Positions 9,745 through 17,831 of a DNA stretch of 64,000 bases are shown piece after piece. Below the pieces are notes generated by a model. The model saw only the letters and a program-made list of their open reading frames with translations. It had not been told where the DNA came from and did no database searches. The translations under genes and the position numbers were made by a program. Every line of letters starts with the position of its first letter. Positions within the stretch are counted from its first letter, which is position 1. Source of the stretch: Microbacterium lushaniae (GTDB taxonomy: Bacteria; Actinomycetota; Actinomycetes; Actinomycetales; Microbacteriaceae); NCBI RefSeq assembly GCF_008727775.1, contig NZ_CP044232.1, forward strand, positions 2,232,001 through 2,296,000, in the 5' to 3' direction.

Positions 9745-10001
9745 AGCGACTCGTAGATCTCCTTGCACGTCGGGCAGACGGGGAACTTCTCGGGGTCGCG
9801 CCCCGGCGTCCACTTCTTGCCGCACAACGCGCGCACCGGCTTGCCGGTGAGGGCGGACTCGAGGATCTTGTCCTTCTTGACGTAGTGCGAGAACCGCTCG
9901 TGGTCGCCCGGCTCGACGCTCTCTTCGCGGATGAGCTCTTCGAGCTCGCGGTCGAGGGTGGCGACTCCGCCCGGATCGGGCTGGTCCAGTGGCGTGCTCA
10001 T
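9735..10001 (-). CDS. DUF3039 domain-containing protein
   Basis: An 88-residue actinobacterial protein of unknown function. It is acidic at the N terminus and ends with [29 protein letters not shown]. The CG and CPxC cysteines suggest a small metal-binding (zinc-ribbon-like) fold, but this is inference. ATG 10001 is used; TACACT is 8 nt upstream on its strand. Its 3' end overlaps pncB by 10 bp. Confidence 0.85.
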   Translation of the reverse strand: MSTPLDQPDPGGVATLDRELEELIREESVEPGDHERFSHYVKKDKILESALTGKPVRALCGKKWTPGRDPEKFPVCPTCKEIYESLQT

Positions 10002-10036
10002 GATGTGCCAGTGTAGCGGCGCGCACGCACCGTCGG

Positions 10037-11596
10037 TCAGGACGCCTCGGCGAACTCCATGATGCGATCGCCCCGGCGCTCGAATACCACGGCTCCGATC
10101 GCGACGCCCACCGCGAGGACCAGCGCCCCCGTTCCGAGGCCGCCCCACAGCGCCGCGGTGGCGTAGGAGAGGTCGCCGGTGACGGCGAGCCACCCCCACC
10201 ACAGCGACGGCGCGCTCAGCACGATGGCGCCGATCATCACGAGCGCCTGCGACATGGCGCCACGCGAATCCGTGCGCTGGGGCTGCTGGAACGGACTGTC
10301 GCCGGGGTGGGAGACGGCGTAGGGAGCCGCGGCGGAGGCGATGCTCGACAGCCCCAGGCCGGACAGGAACAACGACGCGCTCACTCCCGCCAGGGCCGGC
10401 AGGACCGCCCACCGCCCGTGCAGCGCGGAGGCGACCGAGACGGCGACCGACAGCAGCGGCAGCGCGATCAGCATGATCGGCACGAGCCGGCCGAGCCGGT
10501 CGGCACGACCGCGCATACCGCTGGCCAGGTGCATCCACACGGCGGTGGAGTCGTACGCGACGTCGTTGTGCGGCAGCCATCCGAAGAACAGTGCCATGAT
10601 CGGCACGGGCACGAGCGCCGCGATCGGCAACGGCACACCGGCGATCAGGAGCGGGACGACGGTGAGCACGGCCGCCACGGGCACGACGAGGATGTTGACG
10701 AGGTAGCGGCGGTCGCGCAGCCAGTACACGAGGCTGCGGGCGGCGACGGCACCGCCGGGTGTGCCCGGCGCCACGGCGAACCAACCCAGTCCCCCGCGCT
10801 CACGCACGGCGACGGGGCGTTCCACCCGCGAGAGCATGCGGTGCACGAGCCCCACCCAGATGGCGGCGAGAACGACCACCGTCGCGACCGCGATCCCCAG
10901 CAGCGTCCCGACCATGCCGCCGGACGCGGACGGCAGGGCCCACGCGGCTCCCAGGGGCGTCAGCGCGAACGCGTCGGCGGCGCCCCGGAGCTCGGCGGGC
11001 ACCGCGGCGCCCCACTCCAAGGACGCGAGGAACACCCCCACCGGCACGATCACCACCAGCACCGCGACCAGAAAGACCCCGGTCAGCTCCCTCGAGCGTC
11101 GTTCGCGCACGACGAGCGCCGCGACGGCCTCGCCCACGCGGGCCAGGAGCGTGCAGGTGAGCACGCAGAGCACCACGGATGCTGCCCCCAGGGCCGGCGA
11201 TGCGCCGTGGGATTGCCACATCACCGCCGCGCACACGGTCAGGGCCAGTACGACGGCGATGGGGACGCTGATCAGACCCGCGACGGCCAGCCCTGCCGAC
11301 AGCGGCCCTGGGGGGAGGCCGAGCACGGCGAAGCGCCGCGGGTCGAGCGGGTCGACGGCGCCGAGGACGAGAGGCGCGACGGCGAAGCCGAGGGTGATCG
11401 CCGACCCACCCAGCACCGTCACGACGAGCGCCTCGGCGGGGGGCGCGTCGCCGAGGCTCAGGATCGCGATGCACGCGACGGCCGTCGCCGCTGCCAGGAC
11501 GACCAGGCCTGCGATCAGACGGACCACCTCACGGCGCTCGCCCCGCAGGGGGCCGAGCATCGAGGCGAGCCTCAGTCGGAGAAGGCGTGCAACCAC
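10037..11596 (-). CDS. ABC exporter integral membrane subunit
   Basis: A 519-residue protein with about twelve hydrophobic segments and no recognisable soluble domain. The N terminus MVARLLRLRLASMLGPLR resembles large actinobacterial ABC-2-like permeases. The GTG start at 11596 overlaps the ATPase stop by 25 bp; an ATG at 11560 is the alternative, but the Arg-rich leading residues look conserved in type. It follows the ATPase gene directly on the same strand, so the two form a transporter. No substrate can be inferred. Confidence 0.82.
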   Translation of the reverse strand: MVARLLRLRLASMLGPLRGERREVVRLIAGLVVLAAATAVACIAILSLGDAPPAEALVVTVLGGSAITLGFAVAPLVLGAVDPLDPRRFAVLGLPPGPLSAGLAVAGLISVPIAVVLALTVCAAVMWQSHGASPALGAASVVLCVLTCTLLARVGEAVAALVVRERRSRELTGVFLVAVLVVIVPVGVFLASLEWGAAVPAELRGAADAFALTPLGAAWALPSASGGMVGTLLGIAVATVVVLAAIWVGLVHRMLSRVERPVAVRERGGLGWFAVAPGTPGGAVAARSLVYWLRDRRYLVNILVVPVAAVLTVVPLLIAGVPLPIAALVPVPIMALFFGWLPHNDVAYDSTAVWMHLASGMRGRADRLGRLVPIMLIALPLLSVAVSVASALHGRWAVLPALAGVSASLFLSGLGLSSIASAAAPYAVSHPGDSPFQQPQRTDSRGAMSQALVMIGAIVLSAPSLWWGWLAVTGDLSYATAALWGGLGTGALVLAVGVAIGAVVFERRGDRIMEFAEAS

Positions 11597-13230
11597 TCCA
11601 GGCCCTCCACATCGCCCGGTCCGCCGGCCAGCTCGAGGAACCGCTCCTGGAGGGTGCCGGCGCCGCGCACCTCGTCGATCGTGCCTTCGGCGAGCACCTC
11701 ACCGGCCACGAGCACCGCGACGCGGCTGCACACCCGCTCGACCAGCTCCATGCCGTGGCTGGAGAGGATCACGGTGCCGCCGTGGGCGACGTAGGTCGAG
11801 AGGATGTCGAGGATGACGGCACTGGAGACCGGGTCGACCGATTCGAACGGCTCGTCCAGCACCAGGAGGCGAGGCGAATGGATCATGGCCCCGGCCAGCA
11901 TGACCTTCTTGGTCATGCCGGTGGAGTAGTCCGACACCGACCGCCCGAGCGCGTCGACGAGGTCGAACGCCCGTGCGAGGTCGACGATGCGGCTCTCCAC
12001 GACCGCGGAAGGCAGACCACGCAGCACGCCGTAGTAGTAGAGCAGCTGCCGTCCGGTCAGCCGGTCGAAGGTGCGCAGCCGGTCGGGCAGCACCCCCATG
12101 GCGCGCTTGGCCTGCGTCGACTGCGCGCGTGCGTCGATGCCGTTGACGGTGATGACACCCTCGTCGGGCCGGAGGAGGCCCGCGATCATCGACAGCGTCG
12201 TCGTCTTGCCTGCTCCATTGGGGCCCACGATCCCGTAGAACGACCCGGCCGGGACGGTGAGGTCGATCCGATCGACAGCGCGCGTGCCGCCGAAGCTCTT
12301 GGTCACCGCCTGCAGCGTGAGCGCGGGCACGGCGGCGTCGGCGACAGGCTCCGCGTCCGGCTCGAGGGCGACCAGGAGGGCTTCCGACGCTCCGGTGTCC
12401 ACGGCGGGCGCGCCCGGTACGTCGGCCACCTGAACGCGGGTCGAAGTGGGTTCCGGTTCCGTCTGCGCCTCGGGTCCGGTCTCGAGGTCTGCCACCAGCT
12501 GCTCGAACTCCACGAGCGGATCGGGCTCGACGAGAGCCCGCTGGGTTTCGGGATCAGCGACGGGCTCAGTCTCCCGCACGACGGCCTGCAGAACGGGAGC
12601 GGGCGCCGGCTGGGGCTCGACCACCGGCTCCGGCTGGTGCTCGACGACGGGCTCCGGCTCGACCGCGGCCTCGGGCTGAGGCTCGACGACGGGATCCGGC
12701 TCGACCACGGGCTCCGGCTCAGGCGCGGCCACGGGCTCCGGCTCAGCCGCAGCCTCCGGCCGAGGCGCGACCGAAAGACCGGTGGCGGGCGGAAGCGGCG
12801 GACGTGGCGGAATGACCAGCCCCTCCGGCACCGGCGGCCCGGGCAGCGGAGGCGGCGGGCCCGGCAGCGGCGGGGGTGGGCCGGGCAGGGGCGGCGGGAC
12901 CGCACCGACCTTCGCGCCCACGCCGCCATCGACCACGGCACGGGCAGCGGTCGACGGGGCCTTTTTGGTGGCGGGCTTGCGCGCGGCCTTTTGCCCCGTG
13001 GGCTTCTTCGGCGCCGGTTTCTTCGCCGCGGACTTCGCGGTGGAGGGTTTCTTCGCGGTCGTCCTGGCAGCCGCGGGAGCGGGTGTCTTCGCCATCGCCC
13101 CGGGCTCGGAGACGACCGCGTCGGCGGGCATCACGGCGGGGGTCGGCGGCTCCTTCGAAGCCGCCTCCGTGTCGATTTCCCCATCGACGTCCGGGGGCGA
13201 ATCGTCAGGCAGCGGCAGCGAAGCTGTCAT
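11572..13230 (-). CDS. ABC transporter ATP-binding protein with long disordered N-terminal extension
   Basis: A 552-residue protein. The ABC domain occupies about 308-540: Walker A GPNGAGKTT (K342), a degenerate signature YSTGMTKK in place of LSGGQ, Walker B LLVLDEPFESVD and switch His in ILSSHGME. Ahead of it lie about 300 residues of low complexity: a histone-H1-like Lys/Ala/Pro stretch (about 48-95), three PPPLPGP units (about 110-135), then a run of PEPVVEP-type repeats (about 155-215) and an acidic tail. ATG 13230 lies 6 nt after TAGTTT on its strand, which favours it over the GTG at 13233. Pairs with the downstream permease. Confidence 0.88.
   Translation of the reverse strand: MTASLPLPDDSPPDVDGEIDTEAASKEPPTPAVMPADAVVSEPGAMAKTPAPAAARTTAKKPSTAKSAAKKPAPKKPTGQKAARKPATKKAPSTAARAVVDGGVGAKVGAVPPPLPGPPPPLPGPPPPLPGPPVPEGLVIPPRPPLPPATGLSVAPRPEAAAEPEPVAAPEPEPVVEPDPVVEPQPEAAVEPEPVVEHQPEPVVEPQPAPAPVLQAVVRETEPVADPETQRALVEPDPLVEFEQLVADLETGPEAQTEPEPTSTRVQVADVPGAPAVDTGASEALLVALEPDAEPVADAAVPALTLQAVTKSFGGTRAVDRIDLTVPAGSFYGIVGPNGAGKTTTLSMIAGLLRPDEGVITVNGIDARAQSTQAKRAMGVLPDRLRTFDRLTGRQLLYYYGVLRGLPSAVVESRIVDLARAFDLVDALGRSVSDYSTGMTKKVMLAGAMIHSPRLLVLDEPFESVDPVSSAVILDILSTYVAHGGTVILSSHGMELVERVCSRVAVLVAGEVLAEGTIDEVRGAGTLQERFLELAGGPGDVEGLEWLHAFSD
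12580..12905 (-). repeat. Low-complexity coding repeats in the ABC ATPase gene
   Basis: Imperfect 12-18 bp units encoding Pro-Glu-Pro-Val runs (about 12580-12760) and three near-identical 21-bp units encoding PPPLPGP (about 12835-12905). They are in frame and translated, so this is a protein repeat rather than a CRISPR or intergenic satellite. It is a likely site of length variation by slippage. Confidence 0.7.
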
Positions 13231-13383
13231 CACCCCAAACTAGCAAGTCGAACCGACACAGAGGCCTGGTGTTACCTGTGACCCGGGACTACACCCTGCA
13301 TCACGAATCGGCAACGGGTGGCGCATATCATGCCCCTGTTCAGGCTTCCTCGCTACCATGAAGGGCGCACAACGGAGTGGCAT

Positions 13384-13397
13384 TCCGGTTAACCGGA
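13384..13397. promoter_or_regulatory. Perfect 14-bp palindrome upstream of the nucleotidyltransferase gene
   Basis: TCCGGTTAACCGGA is a perfect dyad in the 191-bp divergent region, ending 24 bp before the GTG at 13422. A site of this size and position could bind a dimeric repressor or activator. No regulator gene is adjacent, so the link to a factor is unknown. Confidence 0.4.
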
Positions 13398-13421
13398 CAT
13401 GAACCAACCCCAGGAGCAACA

Positions 13422-14114
13422 GTGTCCCCTCAGATCGTCATCCTCGCCGCCGGCCTCGGTTCGCGGCTCGGTCGCAGCCTCCCCAAGCCCCTCACGGAGC
13501 TGAGCGACGGCCGCAGCATCATGCAGCAGCAGCACGACAACGTCCACGCGGCCTTCGGCCCCGGCGCCCGCATCCTCACCGTCGTGGGTTATCGCGCCGA
13601 GACCATCGTCGACGCGTTCCCCGACGCGGACTACGTCTACAACGAGCGCTACGACCAGACCAACACGTCCAAGAGCCTTCTGCGCGCACTGGCCCAGACG
13701 GGGAAGGGCGGCGTGCTCTGGATGAACGGCGACGTCGTGTTCGATCCCCGCATCCTCGGCCGGGCACTCCCGCTCATCGAGCGCGATCAGTCCTTCGTCA
13801 CCGTCAACACGGCCAAGGTCAGCGACGAAGAGGTCAAGTACACCGTCGGCCCCGACGGCTTCATCAAGGAGCTGTCGAAGACCGTCGTGGGTGGCATCGG
13901 CGAAGCCGTCGGCATCAACTTCGTCTCGGGGCGCGACAAGAAGTCGTTCCAGCGCCAGCTCGCCCGCGTGGGCGACCAGGACTACTTCGAGCGCGGTCTG
14001 GAGCTCGCCATCGCCGAGGACGGGCTGCGGCTCGAACCGATGGACATCTCCGACCTCTACGCCGTCGAGGTGGACTTCGCCGAAGACCTCGAGCGCGCCA
14101 ACCTCTTCGTCTGA
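13422..14114 (+). CDS. NTP transferase domain protein, phosphocholine cytidylyltransferase (LicC)-like
   Basis: A 230-residue sugar-nucleotidyltransferase-fold enzyme. The N terminus VILAAGLGSRLG followed by LPKPLTEL is the NTP-binding signature. LWMNGDVVFDPRIL carries the metal-binding Asp, and SDLYAVEVDFAEDLERAN closes the fold as in LicC/choline-phosphate cytidylyltransferase-type proteins. GTG 13422 has AGGAG six bases upstream; a longer reading lacks this. With CDP-glycerol glycerophosphotransferase-family genes downstream, an activating step for a phosphodiester-linked surface polymer is plausible. The activated alcohol or sugar is not determined. Confidence 0.82.
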   Translation: MSPQIVILAAGLGSRLGRSLPKPLTELSDGRSIMQQQHDNVHAAFGPGARILTVVGYRAETIVDAFPDADYVYNERYDQTNTSKSLLRALAQTGKGGVLWMNGDVVFDPRILGRALPLIERDQSFVTVNTAKVSDEEVKYTVGPDGFIKELSKTVVGGIGEAVGINFVSGRDKKSFQRQLARVGDQDYFERGLELAIAEDGLRLEPMDISDLYAVEVDFAEDLERANLFV

Positions 14115-14157
14115 GCGCCCGGCAGATCACGCCCACGTCGTCGTTCGGACCGCCCCG

Positions 14158-15174
14158 ATGAGCGATAAAGTGCACCGCATTCACTCGCTCCCGCAGGATG
14201 CGCCCTGGTCTGGCGGGCTCCCGCCCGTCGGCTCGGACGAGCACCCGCGCACCATTCGAGCCCTCGACCGCGTCCTGGCGATCCAGCGGCCCGTCGTGCT
14301 CGCACACCTGCGCAGCGTCCGGCTTCGGCACCCGAACGCCTCCCCCGCCGAACTCGTACGGATCCTCGAGCGTCGCTACCTGGCCGGAGTCACCGCCGGT
14401 GGCGCCGCGGTGGGGGCCACTGCCGTCGTCCCGGGAGTGGGCACCGGCGTCACCCTCGCGCTCAGCGGTGCGGAGACCGTCGGATTCGTCGAAGCCACGA
14501 CGCTCTTCGCCCAGTCGATCGCCGAAGTGCACGGGATCGCCGTCGCCGACCCCGATCGCGCGCGCGCCCTCGTTCTGACCCTGATGCTGGGCAAGGAGGG
14601 CGTCGACCTCCTCGCCCAGCTCGCCGGCGAAGCCACCGGCCGTGGACCCACGCGGGCGGGGTACTGGGGCGAGATGGTGACCAAGACACTCCCCCGCGCG
14701 GCCGTCGGCCCCGTCGTCGACCGGCTCATATCCGTCTTCGTGCGGCAGTTCGCCGGGCGCGCGGGAGCGTCGTGGGTCGGTAAGGCACTGCCCTTCGGAG
14801 TCGGGGCCGCCGTGGGCGGCGCAGGCAACAACATCCTCGGGCGCCGCGTGCTCGTCGGCTCCCGACGTGCCTTCGGAGCGCCACCGGTCGTGTGGCCCGC
14901 CGAACTCGAGCCGCTACCAGGAGCGCGGCGTGCCGAAGAGGCCGCGATGGCAGGTGCCCAGCGCGTGGGCGGGGCCATCGCGGGCGCTGCCGGCAGTGCC
15001 GCTCGGGGCCTCGCGTCGGCGGGGCGGTCGGTGGGCGGCGCCACGCGCCGGGCGGGTGGGGCCGCACGCCGCGCCCTGCCCGGACGCGCCTCCCGCGGCA
15101 CGGCAGACGGGGTGGCGGCGCCGGCCGAGGACCACTTTGGAGGGTCCGGATCCCCCGACGGCGGCACACGGTAG
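14158..15174 (+). CDS. Conserved hypothetical, Gly/Ala-rich membrane-associated protein
   Basis: A 338-residue protein that I do not recognise. Residues about 75-110 (GVTAGGAAVGATAVVPGVGTGVTLALSG) form a Gly-rich hydrophobic segment, and a second one is near 195-220 (VGKALPFGVGAAVGGAGNNILG). The C-terminal third is low-complexity Ala/Gly/Arg. The pattern recalls EcsC-like proteins, but this is weak. It lies 43 bp after the nucleotidyltransferase gene and 7 bp before the maltokinase-like gene on the same strand. Confidence 0.7.
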   Translation: MSDKVHRIHSLPQDAPWSGGLPPVGSDEHPRTIRALDRVLAIQRPVVLAHLRSVRLRHPNASPAELVRILERRYLAGVTAGGAAVGATAVVPGVGTGVTLALSGAETVGFVEATTLFAQSIAEVHGIAVADPDRARALVLTLMLGKEGVDLLAQLAGEATGRGPTRAGYWGEMVTKTLPRAAVGPVVDRLISVFVRQFAGRAGASWVGKALPFGVGAAVGGAGNNILGRRVLVGSRRAFGAPPVVWPAELEPLPGARRAEEAAMAGAQRVGGAIAGAAGSAARGLASAGRSVGGATRRAGGAARRALPGRASRGTADGVAAPAEDHFGGSGSPDGGTR

Positions 15175-15181
15175 CCCAGCC

Positions 15182-16513
15182 ATGGACAGCACACTGGCGT
15201 GCCTGCGCGAATGGATGCCCCGCCAGAGGTGGTACGCGAACAAGGGCGCTGCGCCCGAGCTGCGACTGGTCGCCGAGTGGGACCTCGGCGGGCCCTCCGA
15301 CGCGCGCGTGCAGGTGCTGCTGGTATACGACACCAGCGGAGACGGCCCCGTGCTGTACCAGGTTCCGGTGGTGTGGCGATCCGAGCCGTCGGCCGCGGAG
15401 ATCGGGCGCCCACACGGGATGGTGCTCGTCGACGGCACCGCCGACGCCGCCTTCCACGACGTCCTCTACGGACTGGTCACGCGCGGCGGACGATTCGGCG
15501 GCGCGGACGGGCCGCTGTACGGCGAGCCCTCGTCGGCGCATGTCCGGGGCTCGCACCATCCGCTGCCGGCCATCGTTCTCGACGGTGAGCAGTCCAACAC
15601 CTCCCTCATCTTCCGCGGCGCCGGCCGCGCGCACCCGGTCATCTGCAAGATCTTCCGGCAGGTGCACGCCGGGCTGAACCCCGACATCGAGCTGCAGACC
15701 GCTCTCTCCGAGGCCGGCGTCCGCTCGGTGCCGCCGGTGGTCGGCGCGGTGTCGGCCATGTGGCGCGCGCCCGGTGATGAGGGTCATCTGGTCGCCGGTT
15801 CCCTGGCGTTCGCCCAGCAGTTCTTCCCCGGCGTCCAAGACGCCTGGCGGGTCGCTCTGCGCGCGGTCGAGCGCGGCACCGACTTCGCGGGACCGGCCGA
15901 GCGACTGGGAGTGGCGGTGGCGGAGACCCATGCCGCACTGGCGCGGCTGTTCCCCACACGCCCGGCGACCGCCGACGACCTGGATGCCACGGCGACGGGG
16001 TGGCGGCTGCGGCTGCGGGCCGCACTGGAGGCCGCTCCGGCGCTGGAGGCATCGGTTCCGGCGATAGAACGCACCTTCGCGCGTGCTCTGGCCGCCCCGT
16101 GGCCGCGGCTGCAGCGGGTGCACGGCGATCTCCACCTGGGACAGGTCATCGACGTGCCCGGGCGCGGGTGGGTGCTGCTGGATTTCGAGGGCGAGCCGCT
16201 GCGACCGATGTCGGAGCGGCACGCGCCCGATTTCGCCGTCCGCGACGTCGCGGGGATGCTGCGCTCCTTCGCATACGCCGCGGACTCCGTGCCCGCCGGG
16301 ACGGCCGGCGACGCGCACGCCTGGGCTGCCAGGGCGCGCGCGGCCTTCCTGCGCGGATACGCCGGCTCCGGTGCGGCCGAGACCCCCGACCCCCACGTGC
16401 TGAGGGCGTTCGAGGTCGACAAAGCGCTCTACGAGACCGTGTACGAAGCGCGCAACCGACCCGGGTGGGTGCGGATCCCGGTGGCGGCCGTGCAGCGGAT
16501 CGCCGCGGGCTGA
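15182..16513 (+). CDS. Maltokinase-like sugar kinase
   Basis: A 443-residue protein of the Mak/Pep2 type. The N-terminal cap opens with LREWMPRQRWYANKG, as in actinobacterial maltokinases. The kinase lobe holds the Brenner motif VHGDLHLGQVI, with LLDFEGEP supplying the metal-binding Asp. Maltokinase makes maltose 1-phosphate for GlgE; the related actinobacterial glucosamine kinases share this architecture and are the main alternative. No treS, glgE or glgB lies in the window, so the substrate cannot be settled by context. Its stop codon abuts the stop of the convergent gene with no base between. Confidence 0.82.
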   Translation: MDSTLACLREWMPRQRWYANKGAAPELRLVAEWDLGGPSDARVQVLLVYDTSGDGPVLYQVPVVWRSEPSAAEIGRPHGMVLVDGTADAAFHDVLYGLVTRGGRFGGADGPLYGEPSSAHVRGSHHPLPAIVLDGEQSNTSLIFRGAGRAHPVICKIFRQVHAGLNPDIELQTALSEAGVRSVPPVVGAVSAMWRAPGDEGHLVAGSLAFAQQFFPGVQDAWRVALRAVERGTDFAGPAERLGVAVAETHAALARLFPTRPATADDLDATATGWRLRLRAALEAAPALEASVPAIERTFARALAAPWPRLQRVHGDLHLGQVIDVPGRGWVLLDFEGEPLRPMSERHAPDFAVRDVAGMLRSFAYAADSVPAGTAGDAHAWAARARAAFLRGYAGSGAAETPDPHVLRAFEVDKALYETVYEARNRPGWVRIPVAAVQRIAAG

Positions 16514-17788
16514 TCAGTCGTCGACGTCGGCCTCTTCGTCGCCGTCGATGATGTCGTCTTCGGCGCCCGGGCGTGAGTGCCACTGCTCCCAGCGGTCCAT
16601 GAGGGTCTCCACGGCCGCGCCGAACCGCGCCGACGCCGCCCCGGGGGTGGTGTCGCCGAAGTAGTACCGCACCCAGTGCTGCAGGCGCGCGACCGATTCC
16701 GGGTCGCCGAGCACGCGTTCGGACTGCGCGACGATGTCGGGCGCCGCCGCCGCATCCAGCCATTCGCACGCCGAGAGGTAGCCGTGGGTGTCCACGAGCG
16801 CCTCCGGGTCGGCGGGGCGCGTGATCATGAGGGGCTTGTCGGCGGCGAGACGGTCGTAGACCATCGCCGAGATGTCGACGACGGCGAGGTCGGCCGCGGC
16901 GAGCTGCCATCCCAGCTCGGGCCCGTCGTCGTACACGTGCTGGGCCCCCGGATCGGATGCGTTCGCTGCGGCGAGCGCGGCGATGATGCGCTGATTCGCC
17001 CTGCGGTACTCGGGGTCCACGACCCCGGAGCGGGGGTGCGGGCGGTAGATGACGCGGTGGCGGCCGCTGGCCAGCAGCGCCGAGACGAGCGCCTCGCCGT
17101 GGGTGCGGATGGATCCGTAGTGCGCCGAGGGGCGGTCACCCTCCCAGGTGGGCGCGTACAGCACGACCGTGCGGTCGTCGGGCGAGTAGGGCAGGACGCC
17201 CGAGTAGTGGTCGGCCTGCGGACGTCCGATCGAGAACGTGCGGGCGTCCAGGTCGTAATCCCACAAGACCCGCGCCAGGCGATCGCGTGCGGCGTCGCCG
17301 GCGACGAACGCGTAGTCGTAGGCCTTGAACTGGTTGGTGGTCATGTACATCTTGTCGGACTCGCCGTGGTTGATGAACACGTGCCACCGACGCCCGTACC
17401 GGAACATCTGGAAGTTGCGCGTGTTCTGATTCACGTAGAACACGACGCGGATGTCCTGCCCCGCCACGAACTGCTCCAGGTCGCGCACCGACGGCACGAA
17501 GGCCACCGGCAGGGCGCCATCGGCCAGAAGGGCGCGCGTGCCGAACGCCGATCGCGCGAGCACGACCACGGGCCACCGCTGCGCGATGGCAGCCAGTGGC
17601 TTGTACCACTGGCGCATCTGGTACATGTTCACCGCGCCGTCGGCGAAGTACACCGCAACGCGGTAATGCCGAGGCGGATGCGGCGGCTGCGACTGGATCG
17701 CGCCGCGCACGGCTTTCGCGGCGGCGCGGTTGGACAGTCCCTTGCGGAACAGCCCCCACGCGAGCTTGGCGTCGCCGATCAATCGCAT
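16514..17788 (-). CDS. CDP-glycerol glycerophosphotransferase family protein (divergent)
   Basis: A 424-residue GT-B-fold protein of the TagB/TagF class, which transfers glycerol phosphate or related units in teichoic acid synthesis. VVLYAPTWEGDRPSAHYGS and VIYRPHPRSG are typical. Two usual signatures are altered: the HGxPxK region reads FINHGESDKMYMT and the usual TDYSS reads VDISAMVYD. It therefore may use a different acceptor or donor from its two neighbours. The C terminus is acidic. ATG 17788 lies 6 nt behind TACGCT (17795-17800 reversed), consistent with leaderless expression, and diverges from the GT2 gene. Confidence 0.85.
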   Translation of the reverse strand: MRLIGDAKLAWGLFRKGLSNRAAAKAVRGAIQSQPPHPPRHYRVAVYFADGAVNMYQMRQWYKPLAAIAQRWPVVVLARSAFGTRALLADGALPVAFVPSVRDLEQFVAGQDIRVVFYVNQNTRNFQMFRYGRRWHVFINHGESDKMYMTTNQFKAYDYAFVAGDAARDRLARVLWDYDLDARTFSIGRPQADHYSGVLPYSPDDRTVVLYAPTWEGDRPSAHYGSIRTHGEALVSALLASGRHRVIYRPHPRSGVVDPEYRRANQRIIAALAAANASDPGAQHVYDDGPELGWQLAAADLAVVDISAMVYDRLAADKPLMITRPADPEALVDTHGYLSACEWLDAAAAPDIVAQSERVLGDPESVARLQHWVRYYFGDTTPGAASARFGAAVETLMDRWEQWHSRPGAEDDIIDGDEEADVDD

Positions 17789-17831
17789 CCTTCCAGCGTA
17801 CCCACCGGCCACGCCGTGGCATGATCGTCGG
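17789..17831. promoter_or_regulatory. Back-to-back leaderless promoters between divergent polymer genes
   Basis: Only 43 bp separate the start codons. On the minus strand TACGCT (17800-17795) is 6 nt from ATG 17788; on the plus strand CATGAT (17820-17825) is 6 nt from ATG 17832. The -35 regions would overlap across the centre, so the two promoters may compete. Confidence 0.55.

Noticed and set aside
12580..12905. CRISPR-like or satellite repeat
   Set aside because: Units are short, imperfect, adjacent and in frame with a protein repeat; there are no spacers.
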